From positions 1-7,633 of the forward strand of contig JAAYJJ010000002.1 in the NCBI GenBank assembly GCA_012522985.1: a stretch of 7,633 nucleotides of DNA, written 5' to 3'. This DNA comes from Aliarcobacter butzleri. Its GTDB lineage: Bacteria > Campylobacterota > Campylobacteria > Campylobacterales > Arcobacteraceae. Below the pieces are notes generated by a model. The model had not been told where the DNA came from. It made no database searches and saw nothing but the letters and a program-made list of their open reading frames with translations. The translations under genes and the position numbers were made by a program. Shown one piece after another: positions 1 to 5,900 of the stretch; position 1 is the first letter of the stretch, and each line of letters starts with the position of its first letter.

Positions 1-2
1 AT

Positions 3-722
3 AAAGCAGAGCTACCTATAGGTTCAAATTTTATCTTCAATGATAGTGCAAAAGGTGTACAAACAGTAGATAAATACAACTTTATAAAAGAGCACTATGT
101 ACTATTTAATGTAGAAGGTGATACTAGAGGTGGTAAAGATGAGCTTTATGGAGATGGCGGAGATGATATTATCTTTGGTCAAGGTGGAGATGACAAGCTA
201 TATGGAGATGAAGGCAATGATATCTTAGTAGGTGGAGCTGGTGCTGATATGCTCTATGGTGAAGCTGGGGATGATATACTTATAAGTGATTTTCATACTA
301 CAGATACGGGTATAGCTGATGGTGTAGATATAGTACTAGATGGTGGAGAGGGATTTGATACTTTGATACTAGAAGGCAATAATAATATTGACTTCTCAAA
401 ACTTGATAGTACTACAAACCCTATCAAAAACATAGAAGCTTTTGATCTAAGCCAAGGAACTCATCAGCTTTTAAATCTAACACTACAAGATGTGCTAGAT
501 ATGACAGAACATAGTGAGGAGATAGATCTATATATCTTAGCTGATAGCGATGATGGCGATAAAGTCTCCTTTTCTGATTTTGACAAAGCTAAATGGACTA
601 TAGCTGAAACTATAAGTGAGAAAGTAAACTCACAAGGTGAAATAAGAGAGTTTGAGGTCTATGTACATAGTGAAGATGATTCAGTGAAACTAAAAATAGA
701 AACTACAATTGAAGTTATATAG
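3..722 (+). CDS. C-terminal part of a large RTX calcium-binding secreted protein (5' partial)
   Basis: The frame is open from the window edge to the TAG at 720-722, giving 239 visible codons. An ATG at 249 lies inside the repeat block and is not the true start. Residues about 43-96 are six consecutive glycine/aspartate nonapeptides of the GGxGxDxLY type, which fold into a calcium-binding parallel beta-roll in RTX proteins. After them comes an acidic, Cys-free region of about 140 residues containing LDGGEGFDTLIL, a segment like IKNIEAFDLSQGTHQLLNLT and a final beta-rich stretch. This arrangement resembles the C-terminal secretion-signal region of large type I-secreted adhesins and biofilm proteins. 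Such proteins leave the cell through an ABC transporter/TolC-like channel and fold outside in Ca2+. The export genes and the repetitive N-terminal part are not in the window, so adhesin versus toxin or enzyme cannot be decided. Assignment to the RTX class is firm; the specific role is unknown. Confidence 0.9.
   Translation, partial: KAELPIGSNFIFNDSAKGVQTVDKYNFIKEHYVLFNVEGDTRGGKDELYGDGGDDIIFGQGGDDKLYGDEGNDILVGGAGADMLYGEAGDDILISDFHTTDTGIADGVDIVLDGGEGFDTLILEGNNNIDFSKLDSTTNPIKNIEAFDLSQGTHQLLNLTLQDVLDMTEHSEEIDLYILADSDDGDKVSFSDFDKAKWTIAETISEKVNSQGEIREFEVYVHSEDDSVKLKIETTIEVI
129..290 (+). repeat. Six tandem RTX nonapeptide repeats (27 bp each)
   Basis: Six consecutive 27-bp units start at 129, 156, 183, 210, 237 and 264. 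They encode GGKDELYGD, GGDDIIFGQ, GGDDKLYGD, EGNDILVGG, AGADMLYGE and AGDDILISD. The Gly and Asp positions are conserved while the hydrophobic position varies among L, I and M, as expected for a calcium-binding beta-roll. The DNA units are diverged, so this is a protein-level repeat rather than a recent DNA duplication. Confidence 0.92.
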
Positions 723-750
723 TGAAGGGGTATTTTACCACCTTCACTAT
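719..750 (+). terminator. Hairpin terminator overlapping the RTX stop codon
   Basis: ATAGTGAAGG (719-728) pairs perfectly with CCTTCACTAT (741-750). Inside it, GGTA (729-732) can pair with TACC (736-739), leaving A740 bulged and a TTT loop, for about 14 base pairs in total. The left arm contains the TAG stop codon of the RTX gene. The downstream tail is only CTTTAAAT, a weak T tract. It most likely ends transcription of the RTX gene and separates it from the rimO operon. The strong stem is seen directly; its function as a terminator is inferred. Confidence 0.7.
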
Positions 751-763
751 CTTTAAATCAATA

Positions 764-790
764 TTTACTTAAACAAACTTATTGTAAAAT
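764..790 (+). promoter_or_regulatory. Candidate sigma-70 promoter of the rimO operon
   Basis: The 68 bases between the RTX hairpin and rimO are AT-rich. TAAAAT at 785-790 is one mismatch from the TATAAT -10 consensus and lies 28 bases before the rimO ATG. A weak -35-like TTTACT at 764-769 has a short 15-bp spacer. Campylobacterota sigma-70 promoters often lack a recognisable -35, so the -10 is the main evidence. This is the only sizeable intergenic space before the six-gene run, which supports a promoter here, but the exact hexamers are uncertain. Confidence 0.4.
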
Positions 791-818
791 ACAAAATATT
801 TCAAACAAAAGAGCAAAA

Positions 819-2135
819 ATGTCAAAAAAACTCTATTTAGTAAGCTTAGGTTGTACCAAAAATCTTATAGATTCAGAAGTTATGTTAGGAAGGCTTCAAG
901 AGTATAAGATGAGTGATGATGTAAGCCAAGCTGATCTTATTATAGTAAATACTTGTGGATTTATAGATAGTGCCAAAGAGGAGAGCTTAAATACTATCTT
1001 TGAGTTACATTCAAAAAGAAAGCCTAGTTCACTGCTAGTTATGGCTGGATGTCTTAGCCAAAGGTACAAAGATGAGCTTATGAGTGAGCTAAAAGATGAA
1101 GTTGATATTTTTACTGGTGTGGGTGATTATGATGTTATAGATGAACTTGTAGCACAAAAGCAAAGCCAATATAGCAATAAAGTTTTTTTAGCAAATGATG
1201 AAGTCTCTAGAGTAGTAACAAATTCATCATATCATGCCTATATCAAGCTAAGTGAAGGTTGCAACCAAACCTGTGCATTTTGTGCTATTCCACTTTTTAA
1301 AGGTAAGCTATATAGTAGAACACTAGAGTCTATAGAAAAAGAGCTAAAAGCACTTGTAAGTCAAGGTTTTTATGACTTTAGTTTTGTTAGTCAAGATAGT
1401 TCTAGCTTTTTAAGAGATGTTGGTATTCATGACGGATTAGAGAGACTTATAGATCTTATAGATAGTATAGAAGGTATCAAAAGTGCTAGGATTTTGTATC
1501 TATATCCATCAACAACTACTATAAGCTTGATAGATAAGATTATCAAATCCAAAAAAGTACATAACTATTTTGATATGCCTTTGCAACATATCTCACAAAA
1601 GATGTTAAGAGTAATGAAAAGAGGCAAAGGAAGTGATAAAATCAAAGAACTTTTAGAGCATATGAAACAAGCCCCAGATTCTCTAATAAGATCTACTTTT
1701 ATAGTAGGACATCCAAGCGAGAGCAAAGAGGATTTTGAAGAGCTAAAGAGCTTTGTAAGTGAGTTTGGATATGACAGAGTCAATGTTTTTAGCTATAGTG
1801 ATGAAGAGGGAACTAGTGCCGCACTATCTAGCCAAAAAGTAGATCCCAAAACTATAGACAAAAGAGCAGATGAGCTAGGTAAAATAGTAAGTAAAACTAC
1901 ACAAGAATCTTACAAAAAAGAGCTAGGAAGAGTAGTAGATGTGATTGTTGATGGTATAAGTGATGAGCATGAGTATATTTTGAGTGCCAAAAGAGTTCTT
2001 TGGGCTCCAGATATAGATGGTGAGATCTATATCAATGACAAAGATATAGATCAGCAAATAGTTTTTGGTAAGATCTATCAAGCTAAGATAACAGATCTTA
2101 TAGGAGATAAGCTAACAGCTACTATTGTAGGATAG
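819..2135 (+). CDS. rimO: Ribosomal protein uS12 methylthiotransferase RimO
   Basis: This radical-SAM enzyme adds a methylthio group to the conserved aspartate of ribosomal protein uS12 (S12) in the cytoplasm. At 438 aa it has the full family length. The N-terminal MTTase domain (about 1-110) carries the three cluster-binding cysteines C12 (LGCTKN), C46 (VNTCGF) and C78 (AGCLSQ). The radical-SAM motif CxxxCxxC is C148-N-Q-T-C152-A-F-C155, within SEGCNQTCAFCAIP. A TRAM domain occupies roughly 370-438, beginning near GRVVDVIVDG. The SEGCNxxCxFCxIP context and LGCTKN N-terminus favour RimO over the tRNA-modifying paralogue MiaB. The ATG has only a weak upstream purine stretch (AAGAG, 809-813). 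It is the first gene of the operon, and its stop codon overlaps the ribosome binding site of the next gene. Confidence 0.95.
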   Translation: MSKKLYLVSLGCTKNLIDSEVMLGRLQEYKMSDDVSQADLIIVNTCGFIDSAKEESLNTIFELHSKRKPSSLLVMAGCLSQRYKDELMSELKDEVDIFTGVGDYDVIDELVAQKQSQYSNKVFLANDEVSRVVTNSSYHAYIKLSEGCNQTCAFCAIPLFKGKLYSRTLESIEKELKALVSQGFYDFSFVSQDSSSFLRDVGIHDGLERLIDLIDSIEGIKSARILYLYPSTTTISLIDKIIKSKKVHNYFDMPLQHISQKMLRVMKRGKGSDKIKELLEHMKQAPDSLIRSTFIVGHPSESKEDFEELKSFVSEFGYDRVNVFSYSDEEGTSAALSSQKVDPKTIDKRADELGKIVSKTTQESYKKELGRVVDVIVDGISDEHEYILSAKRVLWAPDIDGEIYINDKDIDQQIVFGKIYQAKITDLIGDKLTATIVG

Positions 2136-2139
2136 GAGG
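2134..2139 (+). promoter_or_regulatory. Consensus ribosome binding site of the 2145 gene, overlapping the rimO stop
   Basis: AGGAGG begins inside the rimO TAG (2133-2135) and lies five bases before the ATG at 2145. In the frame of the downstream gene that same TAG is an in-frame stop, so the ATG at 2145 is the first possible start. The arrangement implies that terminating rimO ribosomes can re-initiate. Confidence 0.85.
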
Positions 2140-2144
2140 CTTTT

Positions 2145-2921
2145 ATGTATGTAGTTACTTTATATTTTGTGGATTTGAAGCTTGATGCTATGCAAAAAAA
2201 ACTAGTAGATGAGTTTGTAGAAAGATCTAGATTCAAATATCAAGAGTACTATAGAATATATGCTATTTTTAGCAAAGATTATATACTAAATAGTATAAAA
2301 GATGAGATTTCTGTAGTAATTAGCACTCATGCACCACAAACAAGAACAAATCAATACTTTGTGGAGTTTTTTACATTAAGTGGACTTGAAAATGAGTTAA
2401 ATAGACTTTTTATAAGCTTCAAAGATCAAATCCTAGAGTTTCAAGCTATCCAAGCAAAAGAGCTAGAGATTCAAAAAGAGGCAAAATACTCAAACTACCT
2501 AAAAGATCAAGAATCCCAAAAAGCCAAACTCCAAACTAAACAAAATCTTATCAAAACCATACTTGATGAATATATCAAATCAAGCCCAAAAGAAAGAGTC
2601 TTGGAGCTTATTAAAGATAGCCGAGATGATAAGCTAAACTCTATGGTAGAGGCTTTATATAAGATAGATATAGATAAGCAAAGTATTATTAATATCTCTT
2701 CAAACTTAGATAAAATAGATCTTGATGAACTTTTGGAGATATTTAAAGCCAAAGAATCACTCAAAAATTACGGCAATATATCCATAGGAGGAGATGAAAG
2801 TATGAGTATAGGAAGTCCTATTAAGCCTATAGATCAAAGTGCCAAAAGAGGTAGTGCTAAAATGGCAAATATAGTATCAAATATAGCTATAATAGATCCT
2901 TTTAAGGGGCTTTTTAAGTGA
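2145..2921 (+). CDS. Unrecognised coiled-coil protein between rimO and tilS
   Basis: I do not recognise a named family in these 258 aa. The first ~95 residues look like a compact alpha/beta domain (a beta strand YVVTLYFVDL, a Tyr/Phe-rich segment around 32-48, and strands near EISVVIST and YFVEFFTL). From about 90 to 145 the sequence is a charged, Gln/Lys/Glu-rich helix likely to form a coiled coil. Further short helices follow (about 145-210), then a Gly/Ser-rich linker (SIGGDESMSIGSP) and a tail ending DPFKGLFK. There is no signal peptide or membrane segment, so it is probably cytoplasmic. There is one consensus Shine-Dalgarno before the ATG. The stop codon overlaps the tilS GTG as GTGA, so expression is coupled to both neighbours. 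Its placement between two translation-related genes is suggestive but does not establish a function. Confidence 0.85.
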   Translation: MYVVTLYFVDLKLDAMQKKLVDEFVERSRFKYQEYYRIYAIFSKDYILNSIKDEISVVISTHAPQTRTNQYFVEFFTLSGLENELNRLFISFKDQILEFQAIQAKELEIQKEAKYSNYLKDQESQKAKLQTKQNLIKTILDEYIKSSPKERVLELIKDSRDDKLNSMVEALYKIDIDKQSIINISSNLDKIDLDELLEIFKAKESLKNYGNISIGGDESMSIGSPIKPIDQSAKRGSAKMANIVSNIAIIDPFKGLFK

Positions 2922-3898
2922 ATCTTTTAGCTTTTTCAGCAGGGGTTGATTCATGTGCACTTTTTTTTATGCTAAAAGAGCAAAATATAGAGTTTGATAT
3001 AGCAATAGTTGATTATGGATTAAGAGCTAGTAGCAAAGATGAAGTTGCTTATGCTAAAGAGTTAGCTCTTAAATACAATAAAAAAATCTATATAAAAGAG
3101 GTTAGTTTACATAGCTCCAACTTTGAAGCAAATGCTAGAGATGCTAGGTATGAGTTTTTTGAAGAGATTATTAGATCATATGGCTATAAAAGACTCTATA
3201 TAGCTCACCAGCTTAACGATCAACTAGAGTGGTTTTTGATGCAACTAAGCAAAGGTGCAGGATTAAAAGAGCTTTTGGGTTTTGCTGATATTGTCCAAAA
3301 AGATGGTTATGAGATAGTTCGTCCACTTCTAGGATACTCTAAAAGTGAGCTAGAAAAGTATCTAAAAACAAATAATATCAAATACTTTGTAGATGAATCA
3401 AATTTTGATAATAAATATAGAAGAAACTATTTTAGAAAAAACTTTGCAAATGCTTTGATAGATGAGTTTGCTAGTGGGATTAAAAATAGTTTTAGATATC
3501 TAAAAGAGGATCTAAAAAGCCTTTATAATGAGGATAAAATCAAAGAGTTTAGAATAGATGATTTTGTGCTTTTTAGATATGAGGGTGATGAAAACTTTGC
3601 TATTAGGATAATAGATAGTGAGCTTAAAAAAAGAGAAATTCTTTTAAGTAGTTTACAAAAAAAAGAGATTTTAAAACAAAAGTCAATTATAATTAAAAAT
3701 CTTTTTTGTGTTGTTCTAGAAGAGTCTTTGATCTGGATAGCTCCAAGATCAGATATAATTATGGACAAGCGATACAAAGAACTCTGTAGAATCCACAAAA
3801 TCCCTAAAATCATAAGAGCATATTTCAAACAACAAGGAGTAGATAGTGAAACTATTAGTAAAATCAGCAATCATACTATTTTTGGCGATAAGTCTTGA
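2918..3898 (+). CDS. tilS: tRNA(Ile)-lysidine synthetase TilS (short form)
   Basis: TilS uses ATP and lysine to convert C34 of tRNA-Ile2 (CAU anticodon) to lysidine, changing both charging and decoding from AUG to AUA. ATA is one of the commonest Ile codons in this window, so the enzyme should be heavily used. The N-terminal PP-loop is FSAGVDSCAL (6-15). Family signatures follow: EANARDARY (70-78), AHQLNDQLEW (96-105), a KGAGL turn (112-116), RPLL (135-138), DESN (159-162) and RRNYFR (168-173). At 326 aa it is the short type, with a reduced C-terminal region. The GTG start is forced: the codon just before it is TAA, and any later start would lose the PP-loop. AAGGGG (2904-2909) is its ribosome binding site. 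Unusually, the second PP-loop residue is Ala, not the usual Gly of SGGxDS. The 3' end overlaps htrA by 53 bases. Confidence 0.92.
   Translation: MNLLAFSAGVDSCALFFMLKEQNIEFDIAIVDYGLRASSKDEVAYAKELALKYNKKIYIKEVSLHSSNFEANARDARYEFFEEIIRSYGYKRLYIAHQLNDQLEWFLMQLSKGAGLKELLGFADIVQKDGYEIVRPLLGYSKSELEKYLKTNNIKYFVDESNFDNKYRRNYFRKNFANALIDEFASGIKNSFRYLKEDLKSLYNEDKIKEFRIDDFVLFRYEGDENFAIRIIDSELKKREILLSSLQKKEILKQKSIIIKNLFCVVLEESLIWIAPRSDIIMDKRYKELCRIHKIPKIIRAYFKQQGVDSETISKISNHTIFGDKS
3834..3839 (+). promoter_or_regulatory. Ribosome binding site of htrA inside tilS
   Basis: AAGGAG lies six bases before the GTG at 3846 and is wholly inside the tilS coding sequence. A TAG at 3840-3842 is in frame with htrA, so 3846 is the earliest possible start. 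This site decides an unusual, long-overlap start. Confidence 0.85.
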
Positions 3899-5219
3899 AG
3901 CAATCACTTTTAAAGATGCTCCAAGTAGCATACAAAGGCAAATGCCACCAAAAGATCTAGTAGCATCTTATTATGACTCTATCAAAGATGCAAAACAAGC
4001 AGTTGTAAATATCTCAACTCAAAAAACCATAAAACAAGCAGATATAAGAGGTGCTATGCCCTTTTTTAATGATCCTTTTTTCAAAGAGTTTTTTAGAGGA
4101 TTTGAGGATTTTGTACCTCAAGATAGAGTTCAAAGAGCCTTAGGAAGTGGGGTAGTTGTAAGTAGTGATGGATATATAGTAACAAACAGCCATGTAGTAG
4201 AAGGTGCTGAAGAGATTATAGTAACATTTGCAAAAGATAGTACTATAGAGCATAAAGCAGTAGTTGTAGGAACAGATCCCAAAAGTGATGTAGCTGTTAT
4301 TAAAATAGAGGCTAAAGAGCTTCCTTTTATAGAGTTTGCCAACTCAAATCAAGTCAAAGAAGGAGATATAGTCTTTGCTATAGGCAACCCTTTTGGAGTA
4401 GGTGAGACTGTAACAAGTGGTATAGTATCAGCACTAAACAAAAGTGGATTTGGTATAAATGCTTATGAAAACTATATCCAAACAGATGCAAGTATCAACC
4501 CAGGAAATAGTGGTGGGGCTTTGGTAGATAGCAGAGGTGCATTAGTGGGTATCAATACAGCTATTATTAGTAGAAGTGGGGGCAATGTAGGTATAGGATT
4601 TGCAATACCATCAAATATGGTAAAAACTATAGCCTCATCACTAGTAAAAGATGGAGTGGTCAAAAGAGGATACCTAGGGGTTAGTATAGGAGATCTTACA
4701 AATGATACAAAAGAGTTTTATCAAAACAAAAGTGGAGCTTTGGTAATGGATGTAGAAGAGGCTTCTCCAGCAGCAAAAGCAGGACTTAAAAGAGGGGACT
4801 TAATAGTAGCAATTGACTCCAAAAATATAAGTGATTCTAGTGATCTTAGAAATAAAATAGGTATGTTACCACCAAATACAAATATCTCTATTAAGTTTAT
4901 AAGAGATAAAAAAGAGCTTATAACAAATGCAACACTTAAAAGTATAGATGAAAGTAACCCAAAGGCAAAAGATAAGGACAAGGAGTTCTTTAACGGACTA
5001 AGCTTACAAGAAGTAGATGGAAGTGTAGTAGTTGTATCAGTTGAAGCAGGATCAAAAGCTGCTAAAAAGGGATTTAAGATAAATGATAGTATTATACAAG
5101 TTGAAGATATCTCTATTACAACTATAAAAGAGCTACAATCAGCTTTATCGAAAAACAAAGGCAAAAAAAGAGTGTATGTACAAAGGGATAATAAAACATT
5201 TTTAGTAATCTGTGAATAA
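3846..5219 (+). CDS. htrA: Periplasmic serine protease/chaperone of the Deg/HtrA family
   Basis: HtrA degrades or refolds misfolded envelope proteins in the periplasm; in pathogenic relatives it can also be secreted. The protein is 457 aa. Residues 1-19 are a Sec signal peptide (Lys at 2 and 6, hydrophobic core, likely cut after SLEA). The trypsin-like domain carries the triad H116 (TNSHVV), D148 (KSDVAV) and S222 (GNSGGA). An LA-loop-like Phe-rich segment lies near 71-90. PDZ1 begins about 274 (RGYLGVSI) and PDZ2 about 382, giving the standard DegP-like order. The GTG start is supported by AAGGAG and by an in-frame stop immediately upstream; the next Met (33) would lose the signal peptide. 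Its first 17 codons overlap the end of tilS in another frame. The stop codon abuts the ribosome binding site of the lipoprotein gene. The symbols degP and htrA are used interchangeably for such proteins. Confidence 0.95.
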   Translation: MKLLVKSAIILFLAISLEAITFKDAPSSIQRQMPPKDLVASYYDSIKDAKQAVVNISTQKTIKQADIRGAMPFFNDPFFKEFFRGFEDFVPQDRVQRALGSGVVVSSDGYIVTNSHVVEGAEEIIVTFAKDSTIEHKAVVVGTDPKSDVAVIKIEAKELPFIEFANSNQVKEGDIVFAIGNPFGVGETVTSGIVSALNKSGFGINAYENYIQTDASINPGNSGGALVDSRGALVGINTAIISRSGGNVGIGFAIPSNMVKTIASSLVKDGVVKRGYLGVSIGDLTNDTKEFYQNKSGALVMDVEEASPAAKAGLKRGDLIVAIDSKNISDSSDLRNKIGMLPPNTNISIKFIRDKKELITNATLKSIDESNPKAKDKDKEFFNGLSLQEVDGSVVVVSVEAGSKAAKKGFKINDSIIQVEDISITTIKELQSALSKNKGKKRVYVQRDNKTFLVICE

Positions 5220-5225
5220 GGAAGG
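5218..5225 (+). promoter_or_regulatory. Ribosome binding site that selects the TTG start at 5230
   Basis: AAGGAAGG overlaps the TAA stop of htrA (5217-5219) and ends four bases before the TTG at 5230. There is no purine-rich site before the in-frame GTG at 5212, which lies inside htrA. The site therefore favours TTG as the real start of the lipoprotein gene. Confidence 0.7.
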
Positions 5226-5229
5226 TTTA

Positions 5230-5898
5230 TTGAAGAAAAATTATATAAAAAAGATTTCAGACTACTCAATAGTGGGTGGATTAGGAGCAGTTTTAGTAGT
5301 AGGGCTTAGTGGTTGTGAAGATGGCTCAAACAATCAAACGTCAAGTAGGCAAACATCTAACCAAAACAACTCTATAGCACAAGCAAATCAGCAAGAACAA
5401 GGTGCTTTTGTAGTGATAGAAGAGGGTAGTGATGGAAGCTATAAGATAGTAGATGAGTTTCCAGCAAATAAAACTACTATAGTTCTAAGAAGTCCAGATG
5501 GAAGTGAGAGAATACTATCCCAAGATGAGATAGATAGACTTGTACAAGAAGAAGCAGCTAGAATAGATGCAGGAACTTCACCACTAACCAATCCAGATTC
5601 TTCCTTTTTATCTGATGGTGGTATGGGACTTGGTGGAGTGCTGCTATCATCTATAGCAGGAGCTTTGATAGGATCTTGGATAGGAAGTAAGCTTTTTAAT
5701 AACCAAAACTTTCAAAATCAAAGAGCAGCACAATACAAATCACCACAAACTTATAGTAAATCAGCAAGTTCTTTTAACAAACCAGCAGCAAGTAGTAGTG
5801 CTTCAGGTGGAGCAGCCAAAAAAAGTGGGTTTTTTGGAGGCAATCAATCCTCAGCACCAGCTAAAAGTACAACACCTAGTCAAAGTATGGGTGGGTGA
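5230..5898 (+). CDS. UPF0323-type lipoprotein with glycine-zipper segment and SMGG tail
   Basis: The function of this family is unknown. From the TTG start the protein is 222 aa and begins MKKNYIKKISDYSIVGG, closely resembling the Helicobacter/Campylobacter UPF0323 lipoproteins as I remember them. The signal sequence has a basic n-region, a hydrophobic core (18-26) and the lipobox LSGC with lipidated C29. A Gln/Asn/Ser linker (32-58) follows, then a conserved-looking segment GAFVVIEEGSDG through AARIDAG (58-115). Next is a Gly-rich hydrophobic stretch (about 129-156) with a GxxxGxxxG zipper at G144, G148 and G152, long enough to cross a membrane. The tail is Ser/Ala/Lys-rich and ends SQSMGG. 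A longer form from GTG 5212 would add six residues but lacks a ribosome binding site. The ATP-grasp gene follows after two bases. The family call is firm; topology and role are inferred. Confidence 0.85.
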   Translation: MKKNYIKKISDYSIVGGLGAVLVVGLSGCEDGSNNQTSSRQTSNQNNSIAQANQQEQGAFVVIEEGSDGSYKIVDEFPANKTTIVLRSPDGSERILSQDEIDRLVQEEAARIDAGTSPLTNPDSSFLSDGGMGLGGVLLSSIAGALIGSWIGSKLFNNQNFQNQRAAQYKSPQTYSKSASSFNKPAASSSASGGAAKKSGFFGGNQSSAPAKSTTPSQSMGG

Positions 5899-5900
5899 TT

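Noticed and set aside
249..722. A complete 157-aa gene starting at ATG 249
   Set aside because: The frame is open to the window start, and the RTX repeats begin at 129, upstream of this ATG; it is an internal methionine of a larger protein.
819..2135. MiaB (tRNA 2-methylthio-N6-isopentenyladenosine methylthiotransferase)
   Set aside because: It shares the architecture, but LGCTKN, SEGCNQTCAFC and the overall layout fit RimO better, as does the neighbourhood with tilS.
2786..2921. Internal start: AGGAGG at 2786-2791 before in-frame ATG 2802, giving a 39-aa peptide
   Set aside because: The purine run encodes a Gly-Gly-Asp-Glu stretch in the larger protein. The spacing of 10 is long and nothing supports a separate product, although an internal isoform cannot be excluded.
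3523..3931. Minus-strand open frames opposite tilS and htrA
   Set aside because: They overlap well-supported genes, are Ser/Ile/Leu-rich shadows, and show no family features.
4721..5269. 182-aa minus-strand open frame opposite htrA and the lipoprotein start
   Set aside because: It lies antisense to the HtrA PDZ domains. It has a low-complexity Ser/Leu/Ile composition typical of the reverse of AT-rich coding sequence and no recognisable motif.
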